DNA of 64,000 bases from Micromonospora rhizosphaerae (GTDB taxonomy: Bacteria; Actinomycetota; Actinomycetes; Mycobacteriales; Micromonosporaceae). A program made the translations under genes and the position numbers. Of the stretch, positions 53,375 to 63,674 are shown piece after piece; within the stretch, counting starts at the first letter, position 1, and each line of letters opens with the position of its first letter. The DNA lies in NCBI RefSeq assembly GCF_900091465.1, contig NZ_FMHV01000002.1, positions 6,138,001 to 6,202,000 on the forward strand, given 5' to 3'. Below the pieces are notes generated by a model that saw only the letters and a program-made list of their open reading frames with translations, was not told where the DNA came from and did not search any database.

Positions 53375-53388
53375 GTTCCTTGGCCGGC

Positions 53389-54513
53389 TCAGGTGACCGC
53401 CGCGAGGAACTCGCTGTAGAACAGGCCCAGCGCGATGGCCACGCCGATGCCGGCGATGATCCAGAACCGGACCACGATGTTGACCTCGCTCCAGCCGGCA
53501 AGCTCGAAGTGGTGCTGCAGCGGCGACATCCGGAACACCCGCTTGCCGGTCGTGCGGAACGAGATGATCTGGATCACCACGGACATCGTGATGATCACGA
53601 AGAGCGCCCCCAGGATCGGCAGCAGCAGGATGGTCCGAGTGGACATCGCCATGCCGGCGATCAGGCCGCCCAGGCCGAGCGCGCCGGTGTCGCCCATGAA
53701 GATCCGGGCCGGTGAGGTGTTCCACCAGAGGAAGCCGACGCAGGCACCGGCGGCCGCGCCGGCGATCAGCGCGATCTCCAGCGGATCCCGGACGGTGTAG
53801 CAGTACGCCTCGGTGTAGTTCGGGTCGGCGCACCAGTGCCGGTACTGCCAGAAGGCGATCAGCCCGTACGCGGCGAGCACCATCACCGAGGCGCCGGTGG
53901 CCAGGCCGTCCAGGCCGTCGGTGAGGTTGACGCCGTTGGTCGCCGCCATCACCACCATGATGATGACGATCACCGCGCCGATCTTGCCGATCTCCAGCGC
54001 CGGAATGTCCCGGATGAAGCTCAGTGTCGTGCTGCCGACCGTCTCGGCGTTGGTCCGGTTGCCGCTGGCGTCGTACATGGTGCTCGGGAAGTAGAGCGCG
54101 ACGATGCCGAAGATCGCCCCGACCAGGATCTGGCCGGCCAGCTTGCCGCGCTTGTTCAGCCCGCCGCTGTGCCGCTTGCGCACCTTGAGAAAGTCGTCGA
54201 TGAAGCCGACCGCGCCGGAGAAGACCATCAGACCGAGCAGCACCAGCGCGGTGATGGTCGGCTCCACCTGGGCGATCTGCGCGTCCGGCAGGGTGGTCAG
54301 CGCGAGGTGGCCGGCGACGTACGCGATCACCGTGGCCAGGATGAAGACCACGCCGCCCATCGTCGGCGTGCCCTTCTTGCCCTGGTGCATGGCCGGGCCC
54401 TCGGCCCGGATCGGCTGGCCCGCCTTGAGCCGGGTGAACACCTTGATCGCGATCGGGGTGCAGAACAACGAGATGAGGAACGCGACCCCGACGGCGACGA
54501 TCACCGCCCTCAT
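53389..54513 (-). CDS. mraY: Phospho-MurNAc-pentapeptide transferase
   Basis: MraY moves phospho-MurNAc-pentapeptide to undecaprenyl phosphate, giving lipid I. The 374-aa protein has ten membrane segments and the catalytic Asp motifs [19 protein letters not shown] and [11 protein letters not shown], with the C-terminal HHFEL. It overlaps murF by 4 bp. Confidence 0.97.
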   Translation of the reverse strand: MRAVIVAVGVAFLISLFCTPIAIKVFTRLKAGQPIRAEGPAMHQGKKGTPTMGGVVFILATVIAYVAGHLALTTLPDAQIAQVEPTITALVLLGLMVFSGAVGFIDDFLKVRKRHSGGLNKRGKLAGQILVGAIFGIVALYFPSTMYDASGNRTNAETVGSTTLSFIRDIPALEIGKIGAVIVIIMVVMAATNGVNLTDGLDGLATGASVMVLAAYGLIAFWQYRHWCADPNYTEAYCYTVRDPLEIALIAGAAAGACVGFLWWNTSPARIFMGDTGALGLGGLIAGMAMSTRTILLLPILGALFVIITMSVVIQIISFRTTGKRVFRMSPLQHHFELAGWSEVNIVVRFWIIAGIGVAIALGLFYSEFLAAVT

Positions 54514-55907
54514 GAGGCGGCCTCGTTCCCGGCGGCCGCGCGCAGCGCGTCGGCCACCTCCCAGGTGCGGTACCGGGAGCCCTTCACCAGGACCACGTCA
54601 CCCGGACGTAGCTCGCCCCGCAGCACCTCGACGGCCGCCGCCTGATCGGTGAGCAGCACCGAACTTCCTCCCCAGTCGCTTACCGCTGTCGCGCCGTCGT
54701 GGATCGGCGCAGCCGCCTCGCCCACCACGAGCAGCCGGTCCACGCCCAGTTCGGCCGCGAGCCGGCCGACCTGCTGGTGTCCCTCCCGCTCGAACGCGCC
54801 CAACTCGGCCATGTAACCGAGCACGGCGAGGGTACGCCCCTGCCCCCCCATGCCGGCCAGCGCCCGCAGCGCGACCGCCATCGAGGCCGGGTTGGCGTTG
54901 TACGAGTCGTCGATCACCGTGACCCCGTCGGGACGCTCGAAGACGTCCATCCGGCGGGTGGAGACCAGCCCCAGCTCGCCGAGCGCGACGGCCAGGTCGG
55001 CCAGCGGCATGCCCAGCTCGCGGGCCACCGCCGCGGCGGCGAGGGTGTTGGAGACCTGGTGCCGCCCGGTCAGCCCGAGCCGGACCGGCGCGCGACCCTC
55101 CGGCGTCACCAGGGTGTACGACGGCCGGCCCCGGTCGTCCAGCGCCACGTCCACGGCGCGGACGTCGGCGTGCGCCGCCTCGCCGTACCGGACCACCCGG
55201 GCGGGCGTGCGGGTGGCCATCCCGTCGACCAACGGGTCGTCGGCGTTGAGCACGGCCAGCCCGTCGGCCGGCAGCGCCTCGACCAGCTCCCCCTTGGCCA
55301 GGGCGATGGTCTCCACCGAACCGAACTCGCCGATGTGCGCCACCCCGACGTTGAGCACCACCGAGATCCGCGGCGGCGCGATCTCGCAGAGGTACCGCAC
55401 GTGCCCCACCCCGCGGGCGCTCTTCTCCAGCACCAGGTAGCGCGTCTCCGGGCCCGCCTGCATGACCGTGTACGGGTGGCCCAGCTCGTTGTTGAACGTG
55501 CCGGGCGGCGCCACGGTCGGGCCGAGCCGGACGGTGAGCTGGCCCATCAGGTCCTTCGTGGTGGTCTTGCCGGAAGAGCCGGTCACGCCGATCACGGTGA
55601 GCCCGGGCAGCCGGTCCACCACCGCCCGGGCCAGGCACGCCATCGCGGCCAGCGCGTCGTCGACCAGCACCATCGGCACCCCGGGCACCGCGCGGGTGCC
55701 GAGCACCGCGACCGCCCCGGCGGCGACCGCGCCGGCGGCGTAGTCGTGCCCGTCCACCTTCTCCCCGGGGAATGCGACAAAGAGCCCACCGGGGCCGACC
55801 TTGCGGGAGTCGAACTCGACCGACCCGGTCACCCGGGCGTCCGGGTCGGCGGCGACCAGCCGCCCGTCGACCGCCGAGGCGACCTCGGCCAGGCTCAGCG
55901 CGATCAC
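54510..55907 (-). CDS. murF: UDP-MurNAc-tripeptide-D-alanyl-D-alanine ligase
   Basis: MurF adds D-Ala-D-Ala to the UDP-MurNAc-tripeptide. The 465-aa product has the ATP loop [12 protein letters not shown] (107-118), the NNELGHP motif and [11 protein letters not shown]. The start overlaps murE by 4 bp and the end overlaps mraY by 4 bp. Confidence 0.97.
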   Translation of the reverse strand: MIALSLAEVASAVDGRLVAADPDARVTGSVEFDSRKVGPGGLFVAFPGEKVDGHDYAAGAVAAGAVAVLGTRAVPGVPMVLVDDALAAMACLARAVVDRLPGLTVIGVTGSSGKTTTKDLMGQLTVRLGPTVAPPGTFNNELGHPYTVMQAGPETRYLVLEKSARGVGHVRYLCEIAPPRISVVLNVGVAHIGEFGSVETIALAKGELVEALPADGLAVLNADDPLVDGMATRTPARVVRYGEAAHADVRAVDVALDDRGRPSYTLVTPEGRAPVRLGLTGRHQVSNTLAAAAVARELGMPLADLAVALGELGLVSTRRMDVFERPDGVTVIDDSYNANPASMAVALRALAGMGGQGRTLAVLGYMAELGAFEREGHQQVGRLAAELGVDRLLVVGEAAAPIHDGATAVSDWGGSSVLLTDQAAAVEVLRGELRPGDVVLVKGSRYRTWEVADALRAAAGNEAAS

Positions 55908-57427
55908 CGCTGACCCGCCCGGTCCCCGAAGCGGGCCCGCAGCGCGTCGGCCAGCTCGGTGCGGTCGTCGAACGGCAGGATCTCGCCGCCGATCTCCTGG
56001 CCGCGTTCGTGCCCCTTGCCGAGCACCGCCACCACGTCGCCCGGCTCGGCCAGCCGGACCGCCTCGGCGATCGCCGCCCGCCGGCCGTCCACCTCGATGA
56101 TCCGGGCCGGGGTGCCGGCTGCGTACGCCCCGGCGAGCACCTCGGCGCGGATCGTGGACGGGTCCTCCGTCCGCGGGTTGTCGTCGGTCACCAGCACCAC
56201 GTCGGCTCCCTCCGCGGCGGCCCGGCCCATCACCGGCCGCTTGCCCCGGTCCCGGTCGCCGCCGGCGCCGATGACGCAGATCAGCCGGCCGGCGCTCAGC
56301 TCCCGCAGCGCGGCCAGGGCGGCCACGATCGCGTCCGGCTTGTGCGCGTAGTCGACCACGCCGCGCACCAGGGCGTCCCCGCTGACCAGCTCCAGCCGCC
56401 CGGGCACCCCGCCGCAGGCGGCCACCCCGGACGCCGCGGTCGCCGGGTCCACCCCGACGGCCACCAGCGCGGCGATGGCCAGCAGCGCGTTGGCCACGTT
56501 GTGCCGGCCCGGCAGCGCCACGCCGGCCGGCACGGTCAGCCCGTCCGGGCCGTGCGCGGTGAACCGCTGGGTGTACCCCTCGCCGTCGACGTCCGTGGCG
56601 TACCAGGTGGCGGCCGGGTCGCCGGCCGCCGAGTAGCTGACCGTGGCCGGCTTGAACAGCGGACGCAGCTCCGGGTCGTCGTGGTTGAGCACCTCGACGT
56701 CGCAGCGGCCGTCGAAGAGCTGCGCCTTGGCGGCGAAGTAGTCGTCCCGGTCGGCGTGGAAGTCCAGGTGGTCGGAGCCGAAGTTGGTGTAGCCGCCGAC
56801 GGTGAAGCGGACCCCGCCGACCCGGCCCATGGCCAGGGCGTGGCTGGAGACCTCCATGACCACCGCGGTGACCCCGCGGTCCCGGGCGGCGGCGAGCATG
56901 GCGTGCAGGTCGGTCGCCTCGGGGGTGGTCCGCACGCTGTCGACCACCAGGTCGCCCAGGCGGGTCTCCACGGTGCCGATCAGGCCGGTGGTGTGGCCGG
57001 CCGCGCGCAGCCCTGACTCGATCAGGTAGGCGGTCGAGGTCTTGCCGGCGGTGCCGGTCGCCCCGATCATGGTCAGCCCCTCGGTCGGGTCGCCGTAGAC
57101 GGTGGAGGCGACGGTGCCCAGCACCGCGCGGGGGTCGGCCACCACCAGCGCGGGCAGCCCCGCCAGGGCGGCCAGCTCCGCGCCGGCCGGGTCGGTCAGC
57201 ACGGCCACCGCGCCGGCCTCGGCCGCGCCGGCGGCGAACTCCGCGCCGTGCCGGCGAGCACCGGGCAGCGCCGCGTACAGGTCGCCGGGGCGGACCTCCT
57301 GGCTGGCGTGGGTCACCCCGGTCACGGCCACCTCGGCGGCGCCGGTCGGTGGCTCGGCGGCGAGTCGGGCGGCGAGATCGCCGAGCCGGACGGGATTCAC
57401 GGTACGGGGTCGTGGATTGCCGGGCAC
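55904..57427 (-). CDS. murE: UDP-MurNAc-tripeptide synthetase, meso-diaminopimelate-specific
   Basis: MurE adds the third amino acid of the stem peptide. The 507-aa product has the ATP loop GATGTAGKT (122-130) and the specificity motif DNPR (416-419), which marks meso-DAP use and fits Micromonosporaceae walls. The GTG at 57427 has a TAGGGT -10 box 8 bp upstream, so murE has its own probably leaderless promoter; a longer frame to 57490 is less likely. Confidence 0.96.
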   Translation of the reverse strand: MPGNPRPRTVNPVRLGDLAARLAAEPPTGAAEVAVTGVTHASQEVRPGDLYAALPGARRHGAEFAAGAAEAGAVAVLTDPAGAELAALAGLPALVVADPRAVLGTVASTVYGDPTEGLTMIGATGTAGKTSTAYLIESGLRAAGHTTGLIGTVETRLGDLVVDSVRTTPEATDLHAMLAAARDRGVTAVVMEVSSHALAMGRVGGVRFTVGGYTNFGSDHLDFHADRDDYFAAKAQLFDGRCDVEVLNHDDPELRPLFKPATVSYSAAGDPAATWYATDVDGEGYTQRFTAHGPDGLTVPAGVALPGRHNVANALLAIAALVAVGVDPATAASGVAACGGVPGRLELVSGDALVRGVVDYAHKPDAIVAALAALRELSAGRLICVIGAGGDRDRGKRPVMGRAAAEGADVVLVTDDNPRTEDPSTIRAEVLAGAYAAGTPARIIEVDGRRAAIAEAVRLAEPGDVVAVLGKGHERGQEIGGEILPFDDRTELADALRARFGDRAGQR

Positions 57428-57435
57428 GGCGTCAG

Positions 57436-57466
57436 ACCCTACCCGGTCGTCCGGTTCCGGCCACAA
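57436..57466 (-). promoter_or_regulatory. Putative murE promoter, leaderless
   Basis: On the minus strand TAGGGT (57436-57441) and TTGTGG (57461-57466) are 19 bp apart. They lie in the 90-bp gap between ftsI and murE and place the transcript start at about the GTG. Confidence 0.45.
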
Positions 57467-57517
57467 AGCCGCCCCGGTGGTTTGTCCCACGCACCGATGA
57501 TGTCCCGCCGTTTCCGC

Positions 57518-59728
57518 TCAGCGCGGAAAGACCTCGAACTTCGGGGACCTGCTGGTGGCCGAGGGCGGCACCCGGTAGTGACGCAGGGTGAAGCCCATCA
57601 TCTCCCGGAACGCCGGGGCGGCCACCGCGCCGCCCTCGCCGCCGGGGCTCCAGACGAAGACCGCCACCACGTACCTCGGCTTCTCCGCCGGGGCCATCCC
57701 GATGAACGAGCCGACCTCGCCGGGCTGCTGCCTGCCGTCGACGTACCGCAGGCCGGTGCCCGTCTTGCCGGCCACCCGGTAGCCGGAGACCGCCGCGGCT
57801 CGGCCGGTGGCCCCCTCGACGGTGGTGACCGCCTCCAGCATGGTCCGCAGCGCGGCCGCGTTGGCCGGGCTGAGCACCGATCGGGTGACCGGATTCGGGC
57901 CCGGCGTCCGCTTGCCGTCCGGCCCGATCACGTCCTTGATCAGGTGCGGCTGGACGTACCGCCCGTCGTTGGCGATGGCCGCGTACGCGGCGGCCATCTG
58001 CAGCGGCGTGGCATCGACGCTGTGCCCGATCGGCACCGACCCGTACGACGACCCGCTCCACTCCGCCGCGGGCAGCAGCCGCCCGGAGGCCTCCCCCGGC
58101 ATCCCCTCGCCGGTGGGCTGGCCGAGGCCGAACCGCTTCTGGTAGTCGATCAGCCGGTCCTTGCCGAGCCTGTCGGCGATCTCGATGGTCCCGACGTTGG
58201 ACGAGTACGCCAGCATCCCGGGGATGCTCATCCGCCGGCCGTTGGCCGGGTGGGTGTCCCGGAAGGTCACGTCGCCCTTGGTGATGCTGTTGGCGATCGG
58301 CATCTCCGTCTCCGGCGTGATGACACCCTCCTGGAGGGCCGCCCCGTAGGTGATCGCCTTGTGGATCGAGCCCGGGTCGACGACGAAACTGGTCGCCGCG
58401 TCCTCCCGGGCGGTCGACTTGCTCTCCTCCGGCGTCGCCGCGTTGTAGGTCGGGTTACTCGCCTGGGCCAGCACCTCGCCGGTGGCGACGTCGAGGACCA
58501 CGGCGGCGCCGACGCTGCCCCGGGTCTGCGCCATCTGGGCGCTGAGGATCCGCTGCACCTGAAACTGGAGATCCCGGTCGATGGTCAGCTCCAGCGAGCT
58601 GCCCGGCTTGGGCTCGGTGGTCTCGCTGTAGCCGCCCGGGATCGGCGCGGCCAGGTCGCCCTGCCCCACCTCGTACCTCTTTCGACCGGACTGTCCCTGC
58701 AGCAGGTCGTCGTACTTCGCCTCCAGTCCCTCCAGGCCGACCATGTCCTGGCTGGTGAAGCCGATCAGGTTGGCGGCCAGGTCGCCGCCGGGCACCTCGC
58801 GCCGCTCGTCCCGGTGCACGCCGATGCCGGCCAGGTCCAGCGCCACGATCTGCTTGGCCTTGTCGATCTCGACGCCCCGGGCCAGGTACTGGAACTGGGA
58901 CTCGCCCCCGCCGGGGAGGGTCCGCCGCTTCATCTTCTCGGCGAGTTCGGAGGCCGGCAAGCCGAGCAACGGAGAGAGCAGCCTCGCGGTCGCCACCCGG
59001 TCCTTGACCCGCGTCGGGTCGGCGAAGACGTACCGCGCCTCCACGCTGTGCGCCAGCGGGGCGCCGGTCCGGTCGTAGATGGCGCCGCGCGGGGCCGGCA
59101 GGTCGACCACGGCCAGCCGCTTCGCGAGCCCGCCGTCGGCGTACGCCGGGGTGTCCACCGTCTGGAGGTAGACCAGCCGGATGCCGATGGTGGCGAAGAG
59201 CGCCAGGGTGAGCAGCGTGCCCAGCCGCAGCCGGCGGCGCGGGTCGGCGAGCTTCGGCGGGCGCCGCGGCTTGCGGGAGGGCCGGCGCGCGGCGGCCCGG
59301 TCCGGGCGGCGCGGCGCGCGCGGACCCGGGCGGCGGCGCGGCGGCGGCAGATCGTCCTCGTCGTCGGGCCGGGCCCGGCTGGGGCGCGGCACCGTTCGCA
59401 CCACGCCGACGCGCCCACCCCCGGCGGCGGTCTCCCGGCGGCCGGTGCGGGTCGCGCCGGTCCGGCCACCGTCGAGCACCTGCAACGCCGGCCGGAACGG
59501 GTCGCCGGAGCGGCTGCTACGCGGGGTACGTCGCGGCTCGGCGCCCCCGCTGGTCGCGGCCCGGGCGGCGCCGCCGCCCTCACGGATGGTCCGCCCCCGG
59601 GGCGTGTACGCCCGGGCGTCGGAGATGCCCCCGATGCCCGGCTCGCCGGAGCGCGGGTCGGCGCCCCGGGACGAGCCGCGCCGGGAGCCCGTGGCGTCCC
59701 GGCGCGGTTCCTCCGATCTCGGGGGCAC
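57518..59728 (-). CDS. ftsI: Septal peptidoglycan transpeptidase FtsI (PBP3)
   Basis: FtsI crosslinks septal wall with FtsW. The 736-aa protein has a very long, basic, disordered cytoplasmic N-terminus (about 165 residues), one membrane segment (169-188) and the dimerisation domain starting at PAPRGAIYDR. The transpeptidase domain has SIHK (454-457), SSN (509-511) and KTGTG. The GTG at 59728 lies 4 bp after the ftsL stop, which carries a G-rich ribosome site. Confidence 0.95.
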   Translation of the reverse strand: MPPRSEEPRRDATGSRRGSSRGADPRSGEPGIGGISDARAYTPRGRTIREGGGAARAATSGGAEPRRTPRSSRSGDPFRPALQVLDGGRTGATRTGRRETAAGGGRVGVVRTVPRPSRARPDDEDDLPPPRRRPGPRAPRRPDRAAARRPSRKPRRPPKLADPRRRLRLGTLLTLALFATIGIRLVYLQTVDTPAYADGGLAKRLAVVDLPAPRGAIYDRTGAPLAHSVEARYVFADPTRVKDRVATARLLSPLLGLPASELAEKMKRRTLPGGGESQFQYLARGVEIDKAKQIVALDLAGIGVHRDERREVPGGDLAANLIGFTSQDMVGLEGLEAKYDDLLQGQSGRKRYEVGQGDLAAPIPGGYSETTEPKPGSSLELTIDRDLQFQVQRILSAQMAQTRGSVGAAVVLDVATGEVLAQASNPTYNAATPEESKSTAREDAATSFVVDPGSIHKAITYGAALQEGVITPETEMPIANSITKGDVTFRDTHPANGRRMSIPGMLAYSSNVGTIEIADRLGKDRLIDYQKRFGLGQPTGEGMPGEASGRLLPAAEWSGSSYGSVPIGHSVDATPLQMAAAYAAIANDGRYVQPHLIKDVIGPDGKRTPGPNPVTRSVLSPANAAALRTMLEAVTTVEGATGRAAAVSGYRVAGKTGTGLRYVDGRQQPGEVGSFIGMAPAEKPRYVVAVFVWSPGGEGGAVAAPAFREMMGFTLRHYRVPPSATSRSPKFEVFPR

Positions 59729-59732
59729 CTGA

Positions 59733-60332
59733 CTACCCCCCGTTGCCCTGCTGGCTGGTGATGGCCGGCTCACCCGTGGCCGGGTGCGGCACACCGATCA
59801 TCCGGCCGTCCGGCAGCCGGATGTACGCGGGCTCGCCCGACTCGACGAGGCCGAGCTTGCGGGCGTTGGCGGTCAGGTTGCCCGGCGCCTTCTGCTCGGC
59901 GATCTCCTTCTCCAACTGCTCCTGGTCGACGTCGAGCTTGGCCTGCTGCTGCTGGAGCTTCTCCAGCCGGAAGGCGTTCTCGTTGATCTTCGTGTTGACC
60001 AGCAGGATGCCGAGCACCCCGCCGACCACCAGCACCAGGATCAGCCCGACGAACGGCGCCCGCGGCACGGACACCGGCGGCGGCGGGGCGACCCGCAGCC
60101 GCGGCGGCGGCCCGCCGGTGGTCCGGGTCCGCTCGGCCGGCCGCAGCGCGGCGCTGCCCTGGGTGGGGAACTCGCGCACCCCCCGGGCGCGAGTCTCCCC
60201 CCGACGGTCGAGCCGGTCGGCCCCCGCCGTCGCGGTCGTGGTCCGCGTGGTGCGCTGCGCCGCGGTCCGGCCCCCCGACCGCGGTGCGCGCTGCCCGACG
60301 GCGTCCCGGCCGTCGCGCGTGTTGACGTTCAT
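59733..60332 (-). CDS. ftsL: FtsL-like septum-formation protein
   Basis: The 199-aa protein has a long basic N-terminus, one membrane segment (about 95-112) and a short coiled coil ([20 protein letters not shown]), the layout of FtsL. It ends with a Gly/Pro-rich piece. Identity rests on layout and its place between rsmH and ftsI. It overlaps rsmH by 4 bp and has a GAGGGG site. Confidence 0.85.
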   Translation of the reverse strand: MNVNTRDGRDAVGQRAPRSGGRTAAQRTTRTTTATAGADRLDRRGETRARGVREFPTQGSAALRPAERTRTTGGPPPRLRVAPPPPVSVPRAPFVGLILVLVVGGVLGILLVNTKINENAFRLEKLQQQQAKLDVDQEQLEKEIAEQKAPGNLTANARKLGLVESGEPAYIRLPDGRMIGVPHPATGEPAITSQQGNGG

Positions 60333-61438
60333 GTCCCCTCCCCCTGTTCGTCCGTCCCGCTGCCGTCCCTCGGGGCCGACCGGGGATCCCTGCCGGATCC
60401 CGGTGACCCCGTCCCCGGTTGGTGCATCGCCTTGACCCGGCGGCGGTACCGTTCGCGGTCGGTACGCCCCTGCCGGGCCGCCTCCGGGTCGAGCCGTTCC
60501 GCGGCCCGCAGCCGCACCGAGGCGGCGCGCGGGTTGGCGGCGACCTCCGCCTCCGCAGGGAGCTCGGCGCCTCGGCTGAGCAGCCGGAACGTCGGGCCCG
60601 TGCCGGGCAGTTCGACCGGGAGGTCGATCGGGCCCTTGCTGCGGACCCGGTCGGCGAGCGCCTGCTTGGTGAGCCGGTCCTCCAGCGAGTGGTAGGACAG
60701 GACCACCATGCGGCCGCCCACGGTGAGCTTGTCCAGGGCGGCCGGCAGCGCCGTCTCCAGCGCGGCCAACTCCCTGTTTACCTCGATCCTTAAAGCCTGA
60801 AACGTTCTCTTTGCCGGGTGTCCCCCGGTTCGTCGGGCTGGTGCCGGAATGCTCTCCCGGACCAGCTCCGCCAGCCGCGCCGACGAGGTGATCGGAGCGC
60901 GCTCTCGCTCCCGGATGATCGCCGAGGCGATCTTCCCGGCGAACTTCTCCTCGCCGTACACCCGCAGCACCCGGGCCAGGTCCGGGTGGGAGTAGGTGTT
61001 GACCACCTCCTCGGCGGTCATCCCCCGGGTCTGGTCCATCCGCATGTCCAGCGGCGCGTCCTGCGCGTACGCGAACCCGCGGTCGGGCACGTCGAGTTGC
61101 AGCGACGACACCCCGAGGTCGAACAGGATCCCGTCGACCGCCGGGTACCCGAGCCGGTCGAGCACCTCGGGCAGCTCGTCGTAGACGGCGTGCTCGAGGT
61201 GGATCCGGTCGGCGAACCGGGCGAGGCGGACCCGCGCGTGGGCGAGGGCCTCGGTGTCCCGGTCCAGGCCGATCAGCACCGTGTTGGGGTGCGCCACCAG
61301 GACCGCCTCGGCGTGCCCGGCCAGACCCAGCGTCGCGTCGACGTGAACGGTGCGGCGATTCCGACCCAGCGCGGGGGCCAGCAACTCGAGACATCGCTCG
61401 AGCAGCACCGGCACGTGGGTGCCGCGTAGCTCCCCCAT
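60329..61438 (-). CDS. rsmH: 16S rRNA (cytosine-1402-N4) methyltransferase
   Basis: RsmH methylates C1402 of 16S rRNA with SAM. The 369-aa product has [13 protein letters not shown], the SAM-binding [13 protein letters not shown], and [14 protein letters not shown]. The ATG at 61438 has a GGGGGT ribosome site; an ATG 27 codons upstream is less likely. It was formerly called mraW. Confidence 0.96.
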   Translation of the reverse strand: MGELRGTHVPVLLERCLELLAPALGRNRRTVHVDATLGLAGHAEAVLVAHPNTVLIGLDRDTEALAHARVRLARFADRIHLEHAVYDELPEVLDRLGYPAVDGILFDLGVSSLQLDVPDRGFAYAQDAPLDMRMDQTRGMTAEEVVNTYSHPDLARVLRVYGEEKFAGKIASAIIRERERAPITSSARLAELVRESIPAPARRTGGHPAKRTFQALRIEVNRELAALETALPAALDKLTVGGRMVVLSYHSLEDRLTKQALADRVRSKGPIDLPVELPGTGPTFRLLSRGAELPAEAEVAANPRAASVRLRAAERLDPEAARQGRTDRERYRRRVKAMHQPGTGSPGSGRDPRSAPRDGSGTDEQGEGT

Positions 61439-61563
61439 CTCGACCCCCTGGTTGAAACGTCTTTCCGTCCGTGTCGCGCCCTGCGTCGGACGGCGCTCGT
61501 CGTACCGCCAGATCCCCATCCGCTCCCGCCCGCGGCGGCCCCGGCCCCCGACTGGATCGTGCG

Positions 61564-61589
61564 CCTGGCACCGGGGAAGGGGTGCCAGG
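61564..61589 (-). terminator. Hairpin between mraZ and rsmH
   Basis: Perfect 9-bp arms CCTGGCACC and GGTGCCAGG enclose an 8-base loop in the 200-bp gap between mraZ and rsmH. It could attenuate the first dcw message or protect an RNA end. Confidence 0.5.
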
Positions 61590-61638
61590 AACTCGAAAGC
61601 GGCTGGAGATCTCGCAGTACGTCGGGCGCCGTCACGCC

Positions 61639-62070
61639 CTACAGACCGCCGGGCAGCACCCCCTCCTCGATGTCGGCGAAGTCGTCTTCGCTCTCCGCGA
61701 GGTAGGCCTCCCAGGCCCCCCTGGCCCAGATCTCCACCCGGGTGCTCGCGCCGATCACCACCAGATCCCGGTCGAGGCCGGCGTACGAGCGCAGGTGCCC
61801 CGGAATGGTCACCCGGCCCTGCTTGTCCGGAACCTCGTCGTGTGCGCTGGCGAAGAAGACCCGGCTGTAGGCCCGGGCCGCCTTGTGCGTCATCGGCTGC
61901 GCGCGCAACTGCTCCGCGATCCGCTGGAACTCGGGCATCGGGAAGACGTAGAGACAGCGCTCCTGCCCTTTGGTGATCACGACACCCCCCGCCAACTCGT
62001 CCCGGAACTTCGCCGGAAGGATCAACCGGCCCTTGTCGTCCAGGCGCGGAGTGTGGGTGCCGAGGAACAT
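61639..62070 (-). CDS. mraZ: Transcriptional regulator MraZ
   Basis: MraZ is a ring-forming repressor of the dcw cluster. The 143-aa product has two SpoVT/AbrB-like domains, opening [19 protein letters not shown], with the second copy at [13 protein letters not shown]. The ATG at 62070 follows an AAGGGGG site. It is the first gene of the cluster. Confidence 0.96.
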   Translation of the reverse strand: MFLGTHTPRLDDKGRLILPAKFRDELAGGVVITKGQERCLYVFPMPEFQRIAEQLRAQPMTHKAARAYSRVFFASAHDEVPDKQGRVTIPGHLRSYAGLDRDLVVIGASTRVEIWARGAWEAYLAESEDDFADIEEGVLPGGL

Positions 62071-62154
62071 CGGCCCAACCCCCTTGCCCTGAGCGGCGTT
62101 CGCGGCGCCGCTGACCCCCCGGGCCGGTGCGGCCCTCCCGGCCTCACCATCGCG

Positions 62155-62186
62155 CCCCACTCTACTCCACTTCCCTCCACCTGCAA
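62155..62186 (-). promoter_or_regulatory. mraZ promoter with three MraZ boxes
   Basis: On the minus strand GTGGAG, GTGGAG and GTGGGG start exactly 10 bp apart (plus-strand 62175-62180, 62165-62170, 62155-62160), matching the direct repeats bound by MraZ. A TTGCAG (62181-62186) / TAGAGT (62159-62164) promoter with a 16-bp spacer lies in the same DNA, so binding should block RNA polymerase. Confidence 0.75.
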
Positions 62187-62398
62187 CCGGAATCGCCCGC
62201 GTGGCGCGCCGTTTCCGTGGGCAAAAGAGCACGTCAAAGGGGGTGGGGCGGAGTGGAGGACGGCGCTGCCCCCGCGGCCGCGTCCGCTACCCGACATAGA
62301 TCGACTCCATCCGGCCGAGCACCGGCCGGCCGGACGCCTGACGGTGCCCGGCCGAACGGATCGCCGTCGGCGGCGATCTGGTGGGGCCGCGGGTCCGG

Positions 62399-62404
62399 TA
62401 ACCT
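62399..62404 (+). promoter_or_regulatory. -10 box of murT, leaderless
   Basis: TAACCT is followed by 7 bp and the GTG at 62412. The 341-bp gap from mraZ to murT also holds the MraZ boxes; no gene is seen in it. Confidence 0.5.
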
Positions 62405-62411
62405 CGCTGCC

Positions 62412-63674
62412 GTGACGGACGCGAAGATGCCCCTGCGGGCAAAGGTGGCCAGTTCGGTGTCGCGGACCGCCGCGGCGCTGTCGCGGGCCGCGGGCCGTGG
62501 CGACGGCTCGGTGATCGGTGGCTGGATCGGTCTCAAGATCGATCCCGACCTGCTCGCCCACCTGTCCTCGGGGCGCGCCATCGCCCTGGTGTCGGGCACC
62601 AACGGAAAGACCACCACCACCCGGCTCACCGCCGCCGCCGTGGGCGTGCTCGGCCGGGTCGCCACCAACTCCTTCGGCGCCAACATGCCCACCGGCCACA
62701 CCTCCGCCCTCGCGAAGGCCGGCAGCACCCCGTACGCCGTCCTCGAGGTCGACGAGCACTACCTCGCCCAGGTGCTGGAGGCCACCGAGCCGCACGTGGT
62801 GGCGCTGCTCAACCTCTCCCGCGACCAGCTGGACCGGGCCAAGGAGGTCGCCATGATGGCGCAGCTCTGGCGCGCCGCGCTGGTCCGGCACCCCGACGTG
62901 CGGGTGGTGGCCAACGCCGACGACCCGATGGTGGTCTGGGCCGCCACCCCGCCGGCCGACCCGGCGCAGGGCATCAACCCACCGCACGTCACCTGGTTCA
63001 GCGCCGGCCAGCGCTGGCACGACGACTCGTGGGTCTGCCCCGAGTGCGGCTACACCATCGAGCGCTCAGGCGACCAGTGGCGGTGCACCGGCTGCCCGCT
63101 GCGCCGGCCCGAACCGCAGTGGACGGTGGAGGACGAGGGCGTGCTCGACCCGACCGGCGCCTGGCACAAGGTGCAGCTCCAGCTCCCCGGCAAGGTCAAT
63201 CTGGGCAACGCGGCGACCGCGCTGGCCGTCGCCGCCGAGTTCGGCGTACGCCCGGTGGACGCGGTCTACCGGCTCGGGGCGGTCACCTCGGTCGCCGGGC
63301 GCTACGCGCAGGTGGAGCGGGACGGACGCAACATCCGGCTGCTGCTGGCCAAGAACCCGGCCAGCTGGCTGGAGGCGTTCGACATGGCCGACGAGGCACC
63401 GACCCTGCTCTCCATCAACGCGCGGGACCCCGACGGGCTGGACACCTCCTGGCTCTACGACGTCGACTTCGCCCCGCTGCGCGGTCGGCAGGTGCTGATC
63501 ACCGGCGACCGGGCGTACGACCTGGCCGTGCGGCTCGACGTCAACGACGTGCCGTTCCAGCACGTACCGAGCTTCGACGAGGCGGTCCTGGCGGTGCCCC
63601 CGGGCCGGCTGGAGGTCATCGCCAACTACACCGCCTTCCAGGACATCCGAGCGGAGCTGGACCGTGTCAACTGA
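62412..63674 (+). CDS. murT: Lipid II isoglutaminyl synthase, MurT subunit
   Basis: MurT and GatD amidate the D-Glu of lipid II. The 420-aa Mur-ligase-like protein has the ATP loop GTNGKTTT (62-69), a zinc ribbon with Cys209, Cys212, Cys225 and Cys228, and the C-terminal DUF1727 domain. It is divergent from mraZ and overlaps gatD by 11 bp. Confidence 0.94.
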   Translation: MTDAKMPLRAKVASSVSRTAAALSRAAGRGDGSVIGGWIGLKIDPDLLAHLSSGRAIALVSGTNGKTTTTRLTAAAVGVLGRVATNSFGANMPTGHTSALAKAGSTPYAVLEVDEHYLAQVLEATEPHVVALLNLSRDQLDRAKEVAMMAQLWRAALVRHPDVRVVANADDPMVVWAATPPADPAQGINPPHVTWFSAGQRWHDDSWVCPECGYTIERSGDQWRCTGCPLRRPEPQWTVEDEGVLDPTGAWHKVQLQLPGKVNLGNAATALAVAAEFGVRPVDAVYRLGAVTSVAGRYAQVERDGRNIRLLLAKNPASWLEAFDMADEAPTLLSINARDPDGLDTSWLYDVDFAPLRGRQVLITGDRAYDLAVRLDVNDVPFQHVPSFDEAVLAVPPGRLEVIANYTAFQDIRAELDRVN

